Shown: positions 19,421-32,000 of the stretch, in pieces
How positions within the stretch are numbered: the stretch's first letter is position 1
How the letters are laid out: each line of letters starts with the position of its first letter
Assembly (NCBI GenBank): GCA_033439265.1
Contig: JAVTVX010000019.1
Location: 18,812,039-18,876,038 of the forward strand
Source: Dillenia suffruticosa
Taxonomy: Eukaryota > Streptophyta > Magnoliopsida > Dilleniales > Dilleniaceae
DNA length: 64,000 nucleotides
Reading direction: 5' to 3'
Notes under the pieces: model-generated
The model's input: the letters and a program-made list of their open reading frames with translations, nothing else
Told to the model about the DNA's origin: nothing
Databases searched by the model: none
Program-made: the position numbers and the translations under genes

Positions 19421-21990
19421 ACCAAAATCAAATCAAATTGATTTTTACTATAAATTACTGAATATACCTACTTTTACCAATAAATTATTCAAAATTTTAC
19501 TATAAGAATTTATTCCATTTAATTTTAAAAAATTTATTTTCTTTATTTAACATTATTTTTATTTTAAGAGCTTCTCTTCTACACAATACCCATGCAAATC
19601 TCTCTCTCTCCCTCTCTCTCTCTCTCTCTCCCTGTTCTTGCAAGAAAGTTTCCCAATTTACAATGCAGCAAATTTACCATATATATATATTTTTAAGACA
19701 CGTATGGTAAATATAGTCTATTGAGTTTTAATCTTTTATGCAAGTTTCATGATATCGTAAATACATGATATTTGAGACACAATGGTATTACACTATTATT
19801 TTTTACCTAAATTAGTGAGAGTGAGAGAGAGAGAGAGAGAGATTTAGGGTGCGTTTAGTCATGGAAAATAATAATATTTTTTAGAAAACATTTCTAAAAA
19901 AATGAAACTGTATTCGAATACTTCACTTTTTAATTTTTTTTAAAAAATTAGAAAATACTATTTTCTAATTTAGGAAGAGAAATAGAAAACAGTGTTAGAG
20001 TTGTTTTTTTTTTTTTTTTACTGTTTTTCATTATAAATAAAATCTGTATTTTTAAAAATTTTTCAACTTTGTTTGAGAAAATTAGAGATAGAAAAGTACT
20101 ATTTTTTTGAATATATTTCTAAATTTTCAACTATTTTTTTTTAGAAATAGAAAATATGAAAAAATTAGAGATGAAAAATTAAAAATTTTTCTAAAACTAA
20201 AGACACCCTTAGTTTTTATTATGTTAATTTGAATATCAATAAGTTTATTCAATCTTTTTTCACTATGGAAATGACTAGCCGTTACCGTTTGATTAGATGC
20301 ATTTTTCACTTCCCATTTTCATCCCTCGACAGACACAGATCCACACAAGGGGGAAGCATTCCATTCAAAGGGGGTAGAGCCAACTTTCTCCCTTCTACCA
20401 CCGGACTTCCATTTGGTCAATCGGAAAGTGACATGTTTGGCGCATAGTCGCATTGACGTGCTCCATCAAATCTAATCTAAAATAAGGTAAAAATAAAGTA
20501 ATCAAATCTAATCTAAAATAAGGTAAAAATAAAGTAATCAATGACTAATCAATCTAGTATGATACATTATTAAAATTTCTTAATTAAGTTTTGGGTTTAA
20601 AATTTAGATATAAAAAAAAACTATGTCAGAAGAGACATCTCTAAATAGACTCTGCATAAACACTCGAAATAGATTATTCGTAATATAACTCTAAATATCA
20701 ATTGTAGATAAAAAAAAAAAGAAAAAGAACGAAGGAGATCCAATATTTGAGCATGAGCATGAAACCCACGATTTGTTTTCATTGTTTCCTTTTTACTTTT
20801 TAAAAAGAGTAAATTATATCGACTAAAAAGTAAAACCCCATATGAATACTTAGTAAAATTTCACCACTACCATTTTGTAATTTAGTGATATTTGATTTCC
20901 TTTTGTTTTAATTAAAGGAGAAATTAAAGTCTTTTATTACCTCTTCTCGAGTAACACCAAACATGAAGTTAAAGCAAAATTAGGACATCTAATCATATAA
21001 TCTCTGCAGATCATTAATGTTTTAATAGCAATAGTATGGATTTGGGATTCTCATTGTCTAAGGAAACCCCACTAATCACACTTGGCAACACACCAAAGGA
21101 AATGGAAACACTTGCCCAAAACTTTATTTGCTTTTGCTGGTTCTTGGTTGGCTTGTACCTTTCAATATCATACATGAATGAAACAAGAGTCCTTTTACTT
21201 CTTACCTAATGGCGTGCAGCTTATGTTATGGCCTTTTTAATAATCATTAGAAGATGTTAATGTTGGGGATTGTTTTCATGATCAGACCAAGCTGGACCGA
21301 CGATATTTCATAAACTGCACCTTGAATTTTGAAGCTACAAATTTCGCTTAATAATTCAATTTCTAAACAATTATTACAATTAATAATTGTCTCTCTATCG
21401 TGTTAGGAAATCGCCAATTGCTTCTTACAATAATAACAGTTTTTGAATTTGTTCTTTCCTTTACCATTCTCTTCCATTTTCCTTTTTGACTTAATCTTGA
21501 TTATTACAACTACCGATTGATTGTCTTTCTACGTCTCTTATTGCTTCACAGGTCTCAAACGACTCTCCATTTCCAAGCTAAAGAGTCGTGGTGCTCTCTC
21601 TCTCTCTCTCTCTCTCTCTCTAAGTTGAAGAAGTTTTGAGCGAAGGAACCCACACATCACGGGCACTATTTTCGTCTTCTGACAAGTCTAAGATGTTCGC
21701 CACTCGACCAGCAACCTGTTGTGAGAATCTGGTAGTATAAGAAGCCCACATGCACCCTTGCCCAGTCCACAATCCAGTTTCTGTTTATGGAGCAAGTCGC
21801 TGTAGGTTGAGGATGGCAGCATCAGCTGCCAAGCAACCGTTGTCTAACAGCGTATTCCACCACATGTCCACCATATTAGCTACCATGTATTCTGCCACAT
21901 CCCCACCACATAACCTGCCACGTGTTTGACACGTCATCTGCCACATGTGTACCACGTCATCAACAATTCCATCTCTATCAACTACTTTTG
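19421..21990. other. Intergenic stretch with microsatellites and a short tandem duplication
   Basis: No supported gene. It contains CT/GA tracts (about 19595-19632, 19818-19845 and 21596-21622), a perfect tandem duplication of about 36 bp (20468-20539, unit starting AAATCTAATCTAAAATAAGG), a SINE-like A-tailed remnant near 20585-20730, and near 21850-21960 a run of imperfect CCACATG/CCACGTG/CACGTC words that may be part of a degraded LTR. Confidence 0.5.
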
Positions 21991-21999
21991 GTTCTAAGT

Positions 22000-22690
22000 T
22001 ATGAAAATTTCATTCAAATCATTTGTAGGTTGTACAACAAATCTGGACATTATATACAAGATTATTGTGCATTAACCTATAGATATTGTCACAAGTCGGG
22101 CTATCGCATTGAGAATTCTTGTGCTCGAGCTCCAAAGCCTAAAGATGTCCAGAGGCATTATAAACCAAACAATCAAACTCCATCACCACCTATTACTACT
22201 GTTGCTAATACTCCTGGTGCCACCTTTATCCCTTCACTCTACTCACTTTGCCGGTATCTTACGCAATTTTCGCTATATCAAAAGTACCTTATTTCATGAC
22301 TTTCAATTCTATACAATAGGTACATTTCAATTATTAGGCCGTTTGATGTTAATTTGGCAAGCGATCCTGCTGATTGCCGCTGCAGCACTAGGTATGCTTC
22401 TTTCTGGAATCCTCATGTCATCATGGTGTAACAAAAAAACAAATGGTTACATTAGCAAATGCCAGAAGAGAACTCTATCGGTTATAATGGTTACATGAAG
22501 AGATGGGAGTATCTCAAAGTTGTGCTACGTATCTTTATTGCAATGATAAAAGTGTAATCAAAAGCACTCACACTGATATCTTTCATAAATGAACAAAATA
22601 TATTGAGATTGATTATCGTTTTATCTGCTGGCATCTACTTCATGGAGCCCTTTGACCCCGAAAGAGTCGAGCATCTTTTTGCTGGGGCTT
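22000..22690 (+). mobile_element. Ty1/Copia retrotransposon remnant (gag zinc knuckles joined to RNase H)
   Basis: Near 22020-22150 the translation shows two CCHC-like knuckles in tandem (CRLYNKSGHYIQDYC and YRYCHKSGYRIENSC, both missing a ligand) followed by ARAPKPKD, a layout seen in Copia gag proteins. From about 22340 to 22690, in other frames, it reads like the Copia RNase H region: CSTRYAFFSGILMSSWCNKK, EMGVSQSCATYLYC, KYIEIDYRF. Protease, integrase and most of the reverse transcriptase are absent, and there are stops and frame changes, so this is an internally deleted, dead copy. LTRs were not delimited; a TATA-like TATAAAA at about 24016 could belong to a 3' LTR beyond the CACTA insertion. 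Confidence 0.75.
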
Positions 22691-22954
22691 TTATTTGGGA
22701 GGATTTAGAAGTACAAATAGTCCATGATTACAATAAATATGTAATTTTCTTTTCTTTTTTAAGAAACATTAGCTATTTTGAGGGGAAAAATCATAGTGAA
22801 TATGATCTCCCTATGGTTCTGCTAATGTAGGATAAAAAAGAAATGATCATATCAAAATTTTCTATTCATGCAACCCAAATTATAAAAATTAGAAGGTCCG
22901 TCATTTTCGTCACCAAACATTATTGAGGAGACTAATGTGGACCACCACTGATTT

Positions 22955-23893
22955 TACTACTAGAAAATGAACTTTCAAAGAACGGAAAAATCTGTCGCTG
23001 AAAATTCCTTTTCCGTCGTTGAAAGGTATCAGCGACGAATTTTTTCCGTCGTTAAATCTGTTGCAAAAAATGACCCCGCTAATTTTTAACAACGGATTTT
23101 TTTTCCGTCCAAAATATCAGCGTCGGATTAGCGACGAAAAAAATTCATTGCTGATATTAGTGACAAAAAAAATCTATGGCTGAAAAAAAGAAATCAACGA
23201 CGGACCAGGTGTCCGTCACTGATTTTTTAATTCTGAAAAAAAATAAGAGAAAGCTCAGGAGACCCCCCAATTGCTTCCACGTAGAGGCGTGATCGAACCC
23301 ATGCACAAGAGTGAGGAAGAGTGAGCGCTAACCACCAGACCAAGTTTTATCTTTTAATCATATATCTTTATTTTATTTACTTATTATCTTTATCTCATAT
23401 TTTTTAATAATAATAAAATAATATAAAATTATAATAAAATTATAATTAAAATAAAATAATAAAAATTTTGAAAAAAAATAAAATATTATTATTATTCTAC
23501 AAAATAAAATAAAATAAAAATTATTAAATTATTAAATAAAATAAAAAAAAAATCCGTCGTTAATCCGTCGCTAATTTTTCCGTTGGTAATCCGTTACTAA
23601 TTTTTCGTCACTAATCCGTCGCTAATGATTGTGTATTTTTTTTCCTTCACCAATTCACTGACAGATTACTGACGGAATATTTCCGTCGCTAAATATTCTG
23701 TCAATAATTCGTTGCTAATAATTTTATAATTATTTATTTATTATTTTTTTTTTTTTTTGGTTTAGCGACGGAATTATTTCCGTCGTTAATCCATCGGTAT
23801 TCAATCCATCGCTAATCAATTGAAAATCCGTTGATATTATTGATAGATTGTTTTTTCATCAGTATTTATCCGTCACTAGTTTTTCTAATAGTG
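22955..23893. mobile_element. Non-autonomous CACTA (CMC/En-Spm) transposon
   Basis: The right end reads on the minus strand CACTATTAGAAAAACTAGTG; the left end reads TACTACTAGAAAATG, the same terminal repeat with its first base changed. It is flanked on both sides by TTT (22952-22954 and 23894-23896), the 3-bp target duplication expected of CACTA elements. The subterminal 200-350 bp at each end carry many copies of TCCGTCGCTAA or its complement, in both orientations, as in CACTA subterminal repeats where transposase binds. The 939-bp body has no transposase gene, so mobility would need a helper. A tRNA-like segment lies inside. Confidence 0.88.
23281..23344 (-). pseudogene. tRNA-like segment inside the CACTA element
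   Basis: On the minus strand the segment starts with TGGTCTGGTGGTTAGCGC, very like a tRNA D-arm and A box, and 30 bases on has GGGTTCGATCAC, a good B box/T-arm. The acceptor stem halves are not recognisable, so it is a tRNA- or SINE-derived relic rather than a tRNA gene. Confidence 0.5.
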
Positions 23894-24394
23894 TTTGTTT
23901 AGACCCTACTTTACATCTGATTTATAGTCAAATTTGTCGTTATCATTGAAAATATAAATTTTATCCAACAAGGGCAATTTGGGTATTTACTTTCATAACC
24001 ACAGTGGTTTCAATATAAAAACTAGCGCAAATTATGAGTGAAATAAGAGAATCTCTCCATCAGCATCACCATCTTCAACACGAGAAGAACAAGTGAAGGA
24101 CACACAACCCCATGATGGGATTGTGGAAGCCCATTGAATGACTCATACGAGTTGGTGTCTCTTAGCCATCACATTGAAAGGCATCTATAATGGCATTGCC
24201 AATATCTTCTAAGGCTTAGTTTGTGGATTCTGACATCAGAGACTTCTGCATGGCGGTGAAAACCATGGGTTGTGAATGGAGCAACCAAGTATGGAAAAAA
24301 ATGCGTATTCCATGGTGGAGTGTATGGGGAAATTTACAGGAACAAAAGTGTTGAAGAGAAGAAAAACAAAAGCCTACCGAGTTATTAATAATGG

Positions 24395-24570
24395 TGTATC
24401 GATTTAATAAGTAACGATATTAAATTTTTTATTCAAGTTTTATATTTAAAATTTTAAAATAAAAAAGATTACGTTAAAAGTGATCTAAAATAAATTTAAT
24501 AAATATTTAAATTGGATTAATCAAAATATAATTTCGGATACCGTTTAATATAGTGAAGAAAAAAATACAG
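24395..24570 (+). mobile_element. Decayed SINE of the 43-47 kb family
   Basis: It shows TGTATCGATTTAATAAGTAACG-like 5' words, then TTGGATTAATCAAAATATAA and TTTCGGATACCG, matching the conserved 3' end (ATTAGTC..GGATACCGGACGGT) of the young copies at 44.4 and 46.6 kb, followed by an A-rich stretch. Boundaries are approximate. Confidence 0.5.
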
Positions 24571-25164
24571 ATCAAACTTAAGGGTGTTCGTGCTTGTCTT
24601 GGTTTTTGAATGCTTAATGGAGTTTTGAAAAATAAAACATCCGATCATGATCTAAGATTTCATTCCTGGAAAACATTGCCTCTCTTGAGCTGGGTCAGTT
24701 CTTTGGTAGTGAATTATGAAACTATAGTTGAGGCTTTTTTTTTTTTTTTTTTTTCCCAGTGAGACTTGAGATATAATTAAGCTACATGACAACGTGACCC
24801 TTCTCTTCATAAAATCTCCCCTTATGCGCAGGCGGATTCGAGGCTGGTACTCCTACCATTTTTATGACCAATTGTCCCTAAATTTTGACCAAAATTGTCA
24901 AACTAGTCCCCATACTTTTTTTTTTTTTTGTCAATATTCCTTCCTCAATTTTGACAGAAAGAGAAAAGAATGACTCTATAGCTTCAGTGGGATGACCCTT
25001 TTTAATTAAATGCCAAAATTTGTTCTCCTTTGGAAAACTTGATCCCATGAATATAATTATATTCTGTCCTAAGATATTTTAGAATTCAGATAAGAAAAAT
25101 AAATCCGAACGAGCTTACTCAATGCTACGTCTGCATATATATATACATACTTGGATGCACATAA

Positions 25165-25470
25165 ATTTTTAAATACCGACATTTTTTGTTTTTAAATCAT
25201 TTCAAAACGTTAAATTAATTAATATTTAAATAAAATTCTTTATACTTTTATATTTACAAATTTTTTATATTTAATAAATTATTTACTTATTTAATTATAA
25301 TTTTACTTTTATATTATTTGTCTTATAATTAATAATTATATATTTAATTATTTTATTTTTTTATTTTTTTATTATAAAAATAATTATTGTATTATTTTTA
25401 TGAAAAATTAATATTTATATAATAATTTTTATATTTTTTTTTATATTTATGTATTTTTTCATAATTCTTA
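25165..25470. repeat. AT-rich half-copy related to the 13.5-14.2 kb fold-back element
   Basis: The sequence from AAATTAATTAATATTTAAATAAA through TTTAATAAATTATTTACTTATTTAATTAT to TTTATATTTATGTATTTTTTC parallels one arm of the earlier fold-back element. It ends about 120 bases before the RRP41 promoter motifs. AT richness makes the exact homology uncertain. Confidence 0.45.
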
Positions 25471-25573
25471 TAACGTGTCATTTTCGTTACCGATTCCCGT
25501 TCTGTTTCCGCGAAACCTTGCGTACACAAATAGGTTTGCCCAGACCCGACCAAAAGACCGACCGGCGCTGGGT

Positions 25574-25639
25574 TGGGCCAGAGACGTTGGTTTTGTCTGT
25601 CGAAAAACCCTCTCTAGCTCCCTTGAAAATCTAGGGTTT
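25574..25639 (+). promoter_or_regulatory. Site II (TGGGCC) and telo-box upstream of RRP41
   Basis: TGGGCC at 25574-25579 and TAGGGTTT (complement AAACCCTA) at 25632-25639 lie 320-380 bases before the start codon. The pair of site II and telo-box is characteristic of plant genes for ribosome, RNA-processing and other growth-linked housekeeping functions, which fits an exosome subunit. A pyrimidine-rich leader (25662-25680) follows. Confidence 0.55.
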
Positions 25640-25955
25640 AATAGATTTGTTCTAGTAATTCTCCTCTCTCTCTCTCCCCTATTGGTCTTTTGTTCTTTAT
25701 TGAATTTGTTCTTGTTTATGATTCTGGCAAAACCAATTCGTACTCTTTATCTCACTGTTTGATTGCTTGTGACCGAGCGTGAGGTTAGAACAAAGAATTA
25801 GAATTACGGGGTTTGCTTCAATTTAAATTTGAACTGCTCAGAGATTATGCTTTGTTATTCAACCTATTTAAACTGGACTTCTATTGACCACCGCATTGAT
25901 TTTGATTCTGTGTTTTCTCTTTCATTGGAAGAACTTTCAAAATTTACGAGGTTTA

Positions 25956-26010
25956 ATGGAGTACGTCAGTCCCGAAGGACTCCGGTTGGACGGTCGTCGT
26001 CCTATGGAAG

Positions 26011-26053
<43 letters not shown>

Positions 26054-29000
26054 GGGGTTTTCTTTTTTGGGTACTTAACATCTGATTTTGTGGAATTGTA
26101 TTGATCCAAGATGAGGCAAATTCGTGCTGAGATTGGTGCTGTGGTCAAGGCAGATGGGTACTATTCATTGGATTTTTTATTGGTTATATTTCATATTTTT
26201 CCCAAGTTTTTGTAAATAAACGATCTGAAATGATTAGTTAGGTGGGTGTTATCATGCAGTTCTGCAGTGTTCGAGATGGGTAATACAAAAGTCATTGCTG
26301 CCGTTTATGGTCCTCGAGAGGTACCCTTTACATCTCCTGTGGCTCATGCTTTTTATACTTCGTTTTTTCTTTTAATCGTGTTCTTGTGATATCTTGTTTT
26401 ATATAGACTATAAATCCCTGTTTTTCTCCTTTGGAGCCTCTCTAGATACACCAATTATGTCATTCTTTTCGTCTGATGATCATATGAATATGCACATGCA
26501 GCTCCACTTAGGCTTGGAATTGGTTGCCTTGTGACAGATTTATGTATATGATAAAACTCTGTTCTCTAGAGACATAGCGAACATAGTATGTTTTAGAAGT
26601 TTTAGGTTAGGTTGGGGACAACGTTCTAAGTTTGTTTGGCTTAATGTCACTACTAGCTGTTATCTTGAGGAGGCTTCTTTGGATATTCAATTGAAGTCTG
26701 GTGGTTCTCGAAAGGTTACCTGGTTATAAGTTGAAACTTTCCGTTATTTTATGCCTTCTTTTCTCTTGAGAATATTGATTTCATGCAAGGAAATGCTCAA
26801 AGAAACAATGCCAGTGCTTGTTTCCTCTTTTCTGCAGCACTATTTCTATTTTGAAGAAGCCGATTTGTTTTCAGGCCAAACTCAGATTTTGTTCAAAATA
26901 TCAATTAATTACCTTCCTTGAGACAGGCTTAGTCCGTTAAGTTGTTCTTTCAACTCTCTTGATCACTCTGATAATGATAATCATACATCAGAAAATTAGT
27001 TTGGATATGAAAATGATAAATATTTGCCTGTAAATGTGTCCATTAAAAGATAAAAAAATAAAGAAAAAAAATAAACCAATGCCAAAGCACTCACACTAAT
27101 AAAACAAAATGAGCAAAGACGTGACGTATAATAGCCCTGGGCATGGTGAACCCAATCCCAATTCTAATGGCTTATTTGTGTTCTGTGATTTAGATGTAAG
27201 AAGCGGAAGTTATACATACAATCCCAAAGCTAAAATAGAGTGGAAAGGGAAAATATAGGTAGTTCAGTTTTGCTAGTTCAGGCTAACATTTAGGTGAGGT
27301 TATTTAAGTGGCTTATGATTTAAGCTTTCTTTTGCAAGGCTTGGGTTACTTTGGAAAGTCACGATTAACTACTAAACCAAGCAAAATATGTGCCAAAAGT
27401 GTGGCTCCTTAGGATACTATTTGTGACCAAAGAGTGTCCACATGGCTTTAGAAAAGATTTTTAGTCATCCCAGAGAGTGATACGAGAAATGAAGTTGATT
27501 TTTCTGGTCTTTAAGGCATCTATATCCAGTCCTATAATTTGTGTAGTCTAAACACATATAAAACTGTTGTTTTGAGGCCAAGTAACTTATCTCATTGACT
27601 TCCCAATGGTTACATAAGCCCTTCTTAGCTCTCCAGATTTCCCTAAGATCTTTCCAAGAATCAGAGTGTAGGAAACAAACCATGTTTAAACCTTTCTGTT
27701 TTAAACAGACAACTATTCAAAAATCCTAGTCATTAATACTTCTTGTTTGCGTTTCCATTTTAATTTTTCTTGGGAATCTTTATCTTAGTTATAAATAAAA
27801 AGAATGGCAATCAAAGAAATATAAGAAGATTTAGGATCCAATCAGTTATTTCAAGGAAACAAATGAAAATAGTAATGGTATTGGGAGAAGGTATAAGATG
27901 TTGATTTTTCTTTTCTTACTTGGAGGCATTATCAAGGTTCCCTTATTTCTGCATTGAGACCTATCTGAAAGGATGTGGACATAGTCATATTTTGGTGAAT
28001 TTTGATTTCTTCCTTTTCTAAATGTTGGCTGGTGCAAATATCATTATTAACATTAGTATTGTCAAGTGAGTATTTCCATCATTGCATGCACATACACTTT
28101 GTCCTATTGTGCACTAGCTCATCTCCGGCCAGATCTAGTACTTCAATAGGATTTTTTTTTCCAAATTTATAATGAACTTTCTTGTGTTTCAGGTCCAAAA
28201 TAAGAGCCAGCAAGTTAACAATCATGCACTGGTAATATAATTTTGTGCTGTGTTTCAGATTCTTACTGTAATTTTTGAAATTTCAATTACTAAATTGGGC
28301 TTCAAAATATACTGGGTGACATCTATTTGGCGATGACTTTGATATTAATATTCTTTGTGATCTCACTTTCTTGTGCATCAAGTCCTATTGGCTTAAAGCA
28401 AATCACATAAAAATCTTTGTTGTTAGGTGACAATGATGACTGCGTGCTTTTTACTTCTCCATGAACATTTTTATTACAGCCCTTCTCTGTAGTAAATGAT
28501 ATGAACTTGATATTTGACTTATATTTTTAAATATAATTTCTTAGGTGCGTTGCGAATATACCATGGCCAATTTTAGTACTGGGGATCGCTTCAGAAGACC
28601 AAAGGGTGACAGGTCATCATTTTCTTCTTTCTCATCAAACTTTTCACCTTCCTTTAACCTTATAAGTTTACTTATTCTAAAATTTGATTTCAGTTGTAAT
28701 TTTCCCTGTTATAAATATTATAAAAGTTGCATGCTTGGGTACACTTCTACATTAGAATTGCATTAATGCTTTCACATCACCTGTGTACGCTCAAGGGGAA
28801 GAGTATCTGTGATTATCAAATCGAGTTTCAACATAGAAAGCAACTATTCAAGTAAATCAGAGCAATACCTTGAGATGACTTTTCTCTCGATGATTTCTTT
28901 ATCATTGTATTGAAAGAGAATAGAGGGCAAATCTTGACGCAACAGTGGAGTTGTTCCTTTGGTGACCTCGAGGTCACGGGTTCAAGGCGTGAAAACAGCC

Positions 29001-32000
29001 TCTTTGAAAAAATGCAAGAGGAAGGCTGCGTATAATACGCCCAACCCACCTAACCCCGCACTAAGCCGGGGAGCACTTTGTGCACTGGGTGAGCCCATTT
29101 TTTGTATTGAAAGAGAATGAATCATTTTAGAAGGTAGAGCAAATGTGCGAAATAATGACTCTTCTGACTTGGCATCAGGTTTCTGAATCTAGGTAATGTG
29201 ATACATATCTTCTTGGAAAGGCTTAACAGATGAATCCTGCGATGATAGATGACACCAAGCAGGAACTCAGGGCTTGTAAATTTCAAGCCATGTGTTGGAT
29301 CTTTCCTTGCTTCTTCTTTGCTTCAATTAGAAATTAAGACTACTAATCCCTTTTGCTGTTTTTGGATTATCTAAGGGGAAAGAGGGAATGCCTTTAGTTT
29401 TGGTTGCTTATTATTGGATGAATGTTGTAAATGGAGGGGCTATGCTTATGTCATAGTCATCGGCTTCTAACCTTTTTGATTATATGCAGGAGATCAACTG
29501 AAATATCACTTGTTATTCGCCAAACTATGGAAGCTTGCATATTGACACACCTAATGCCTCGTTCTCAGGTATGAGCCTTTTTTTTTTTTGCAGGGAGGGT
29601 GTTGGATTTGGAAGAATTTACATTCTAAGTTTGTTTTAAAAGTTAATGGTCTGTTTTGTCTTGCAGATAGACATTTTTGTTCAAGTCCTCCAAGCTGATG
29701 GTGGTAACGTCTTTACTAACTCAAATACTTTTGGTATACAATTCTTGTCATGTGCATGGAAATGTGATTAGATTTAATTCTTTCCATCTCATCAGCACCT
29801 TGCTAGTGCTCATTTCACTTATATTATTTCTATCTAAACTGATATCTCTAATTTTTAGTGTGCGATGGTTTCACTAGGTTTCATTCATGTGCCACTTGAT
29901 CTCATCCTAATGGGGTCAGCTGCCAGTTGAAATTAATTTCTTTGGTCTTATAAACATTCAAGGTCTTTCATGCAGAATGACCACAGAAGACAAGACTCAC
30001 TTTTCAACAAAGTGTGGGTTCTAATGATTAACCCCCCTGCCCCCCTGCGGATGAGTGTAGCATTGTAGCCTGGAAGAGACATTCAACACAATCACTATTG
30101 ATATCTCTAATCCCCTGATTAGCTCATGATTACAATCTTGGCAACCTCAATAGGAAAGGTAAAAGGGCTCACCTGGTGCACAAAATGCTCTCTGGCTTAG
30201 TGCGGGGGTAGGGGGAGGGTGGACGTATATATATGCAGCCTTCCCGTTGCAATTTTTGTAAAAAGGCTGTTCCAACACTCCGGAAAGGGGATTAATCCCA
30301 AGGACCTTGTTTTGCAGTGCTCCCATTAACATGGATAGGATAGAGTCCACTTTGATTTTAATGTTAAGATTGTTGAAAATCAAGAGTTGTAATTGGGTTG
30401 CTTGGTCCTATATAAGTGCCAAGGATCTGTCCGGTAAATATCTAGTGTAGCACAGGAGGCAATCTCCACCAAAATTGCTATTTCATTGATTTGCTTCCGA
30501 CTTGATGGTTTTTGAATCAACTTTAAGGCGAATACTTTTCCTTTCTTTCTCCTTTTTTTTGGGGGGGTAGTTAATTTTTGGAATGGAGCAACCTTGACTA
30601 GTGTCTCTTTGGGATTAAACATTTTGCAGGAACTAGATCTGCATGCATCAATGCAGCAACTTTGGCCCTTGCAGATGCAGGGATTCCGATGCGTGATCTT
30701 GTTACTTCGTGCAGTGCTGGATATCTCAACAGCACTCCTTTGCTAGGTAGATCAGCTAGTATTTCTTCATTCTTCACTTCATGCATATGGCAATGCAGAC
30801 ATAATTAATATATGAAACCCTCACATAATGTGAATTTTAACATTCTTCTGAAAGCCTTGGGCATAAGGTGATTTTTAAATTCTTCTGGGAGCCTTTGTCT
30901 TGTTAAACCTTTTCTCTCTTCAGATTTAAACTATGTAGAAGATAGTGCTGGAGGTCCTGATGTTACCGTGGGAATTTTGCCCAAGTTGGACAAAGTGACT
31001 CTTCTTCAGGTTAGTATTTAATACAAAGGTGCTGGTATTTGTTCAAATTTCTTTTTGTGAACTTGCCTTGTGAATGTAGGTTATATGTTGAATTCATGGT
31101 GCACTTTTGATGCAAAAATGTTCAATCCCGTGGGATGGCTGGAATGCCACTCCAGTGGTTTCATCTATCAGTTTATGTGTTCTAGATGTTGTACATCTTT
31201 TTTCTTATCTCATACACTTTGGAATGTGCCTTGATATTGAGGCATGGTTGATTCTGACCTTGGATTCAGTGGTTTGAAGTGTTATGCCATTTGTCATTGC
31301 TTTCTTGATGTTTATTAGGCTTTATTTTGTAAATATATATAAAAGATGGGCTAGTGAGTGAAGAAAATGGTTTCTGTCAACTTTTTATACTCTTTATATG
31401 ATGCGTCTTATCATATACCATGGATGGCAGCTTCACTTCTTTCCCCCTGCCCCCTCCTCTTTGGAGTTGTAGAAAGAATAATGGTATGTTTAAGAATGAA
31501 TAATTTCAAGCATACTTTCCTTAGGAATTAAAATTTACTAATGAAAAATGTAGTATGATAACCTCTTGTACTGTCATTGACATTTTTTGTTTAAATGTGT
31601 CGTAAAATGTGGGACAAGTACATATTTTACAACTTTGTTGTTTTGAGTTTTGTTTGATAGTACCACAAATTGATCCTTGGCCTAGACTCTCACCTCCACA
31701 AAAGAGCTAGAACCATTAGCACAAAGAGTTCCGTAGTGGTTGTTTTCAGTTTTAAGGAGTCAAATGGAGTACTTTAGGTATTTTTATTGGAAGATCCCTA
31801 GTTTCTTTATTTTGCTGTTGGAGGTTTCACTTGCCCTTCCATAAATCTTGTTTAGCCTCTCGTACTCCTACACCACTTGTCAGCGTCTGCAGTCATATCT
31901 AGAGCTGATTTTAATCATTATTTTGTTATATGGAAAGCCATATGGTTTGGCAAGAAATGAACCAGCTAACTTTATAAGGGAGACTTTGGAATAAGAAATG

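Noticed and set aside
21850..21960. CCACATG/CCACGTG word cluster as a G-box array
   Set aside because: The words are irregular and sit beside a Copia remnant far from any gene start, so an LTR origin is more likely than a promoter.
30147..30383. 78-codon minus-strand frame
   Set aside because: Made of the antisense Au-type SINE inside RRP41 intron 7.
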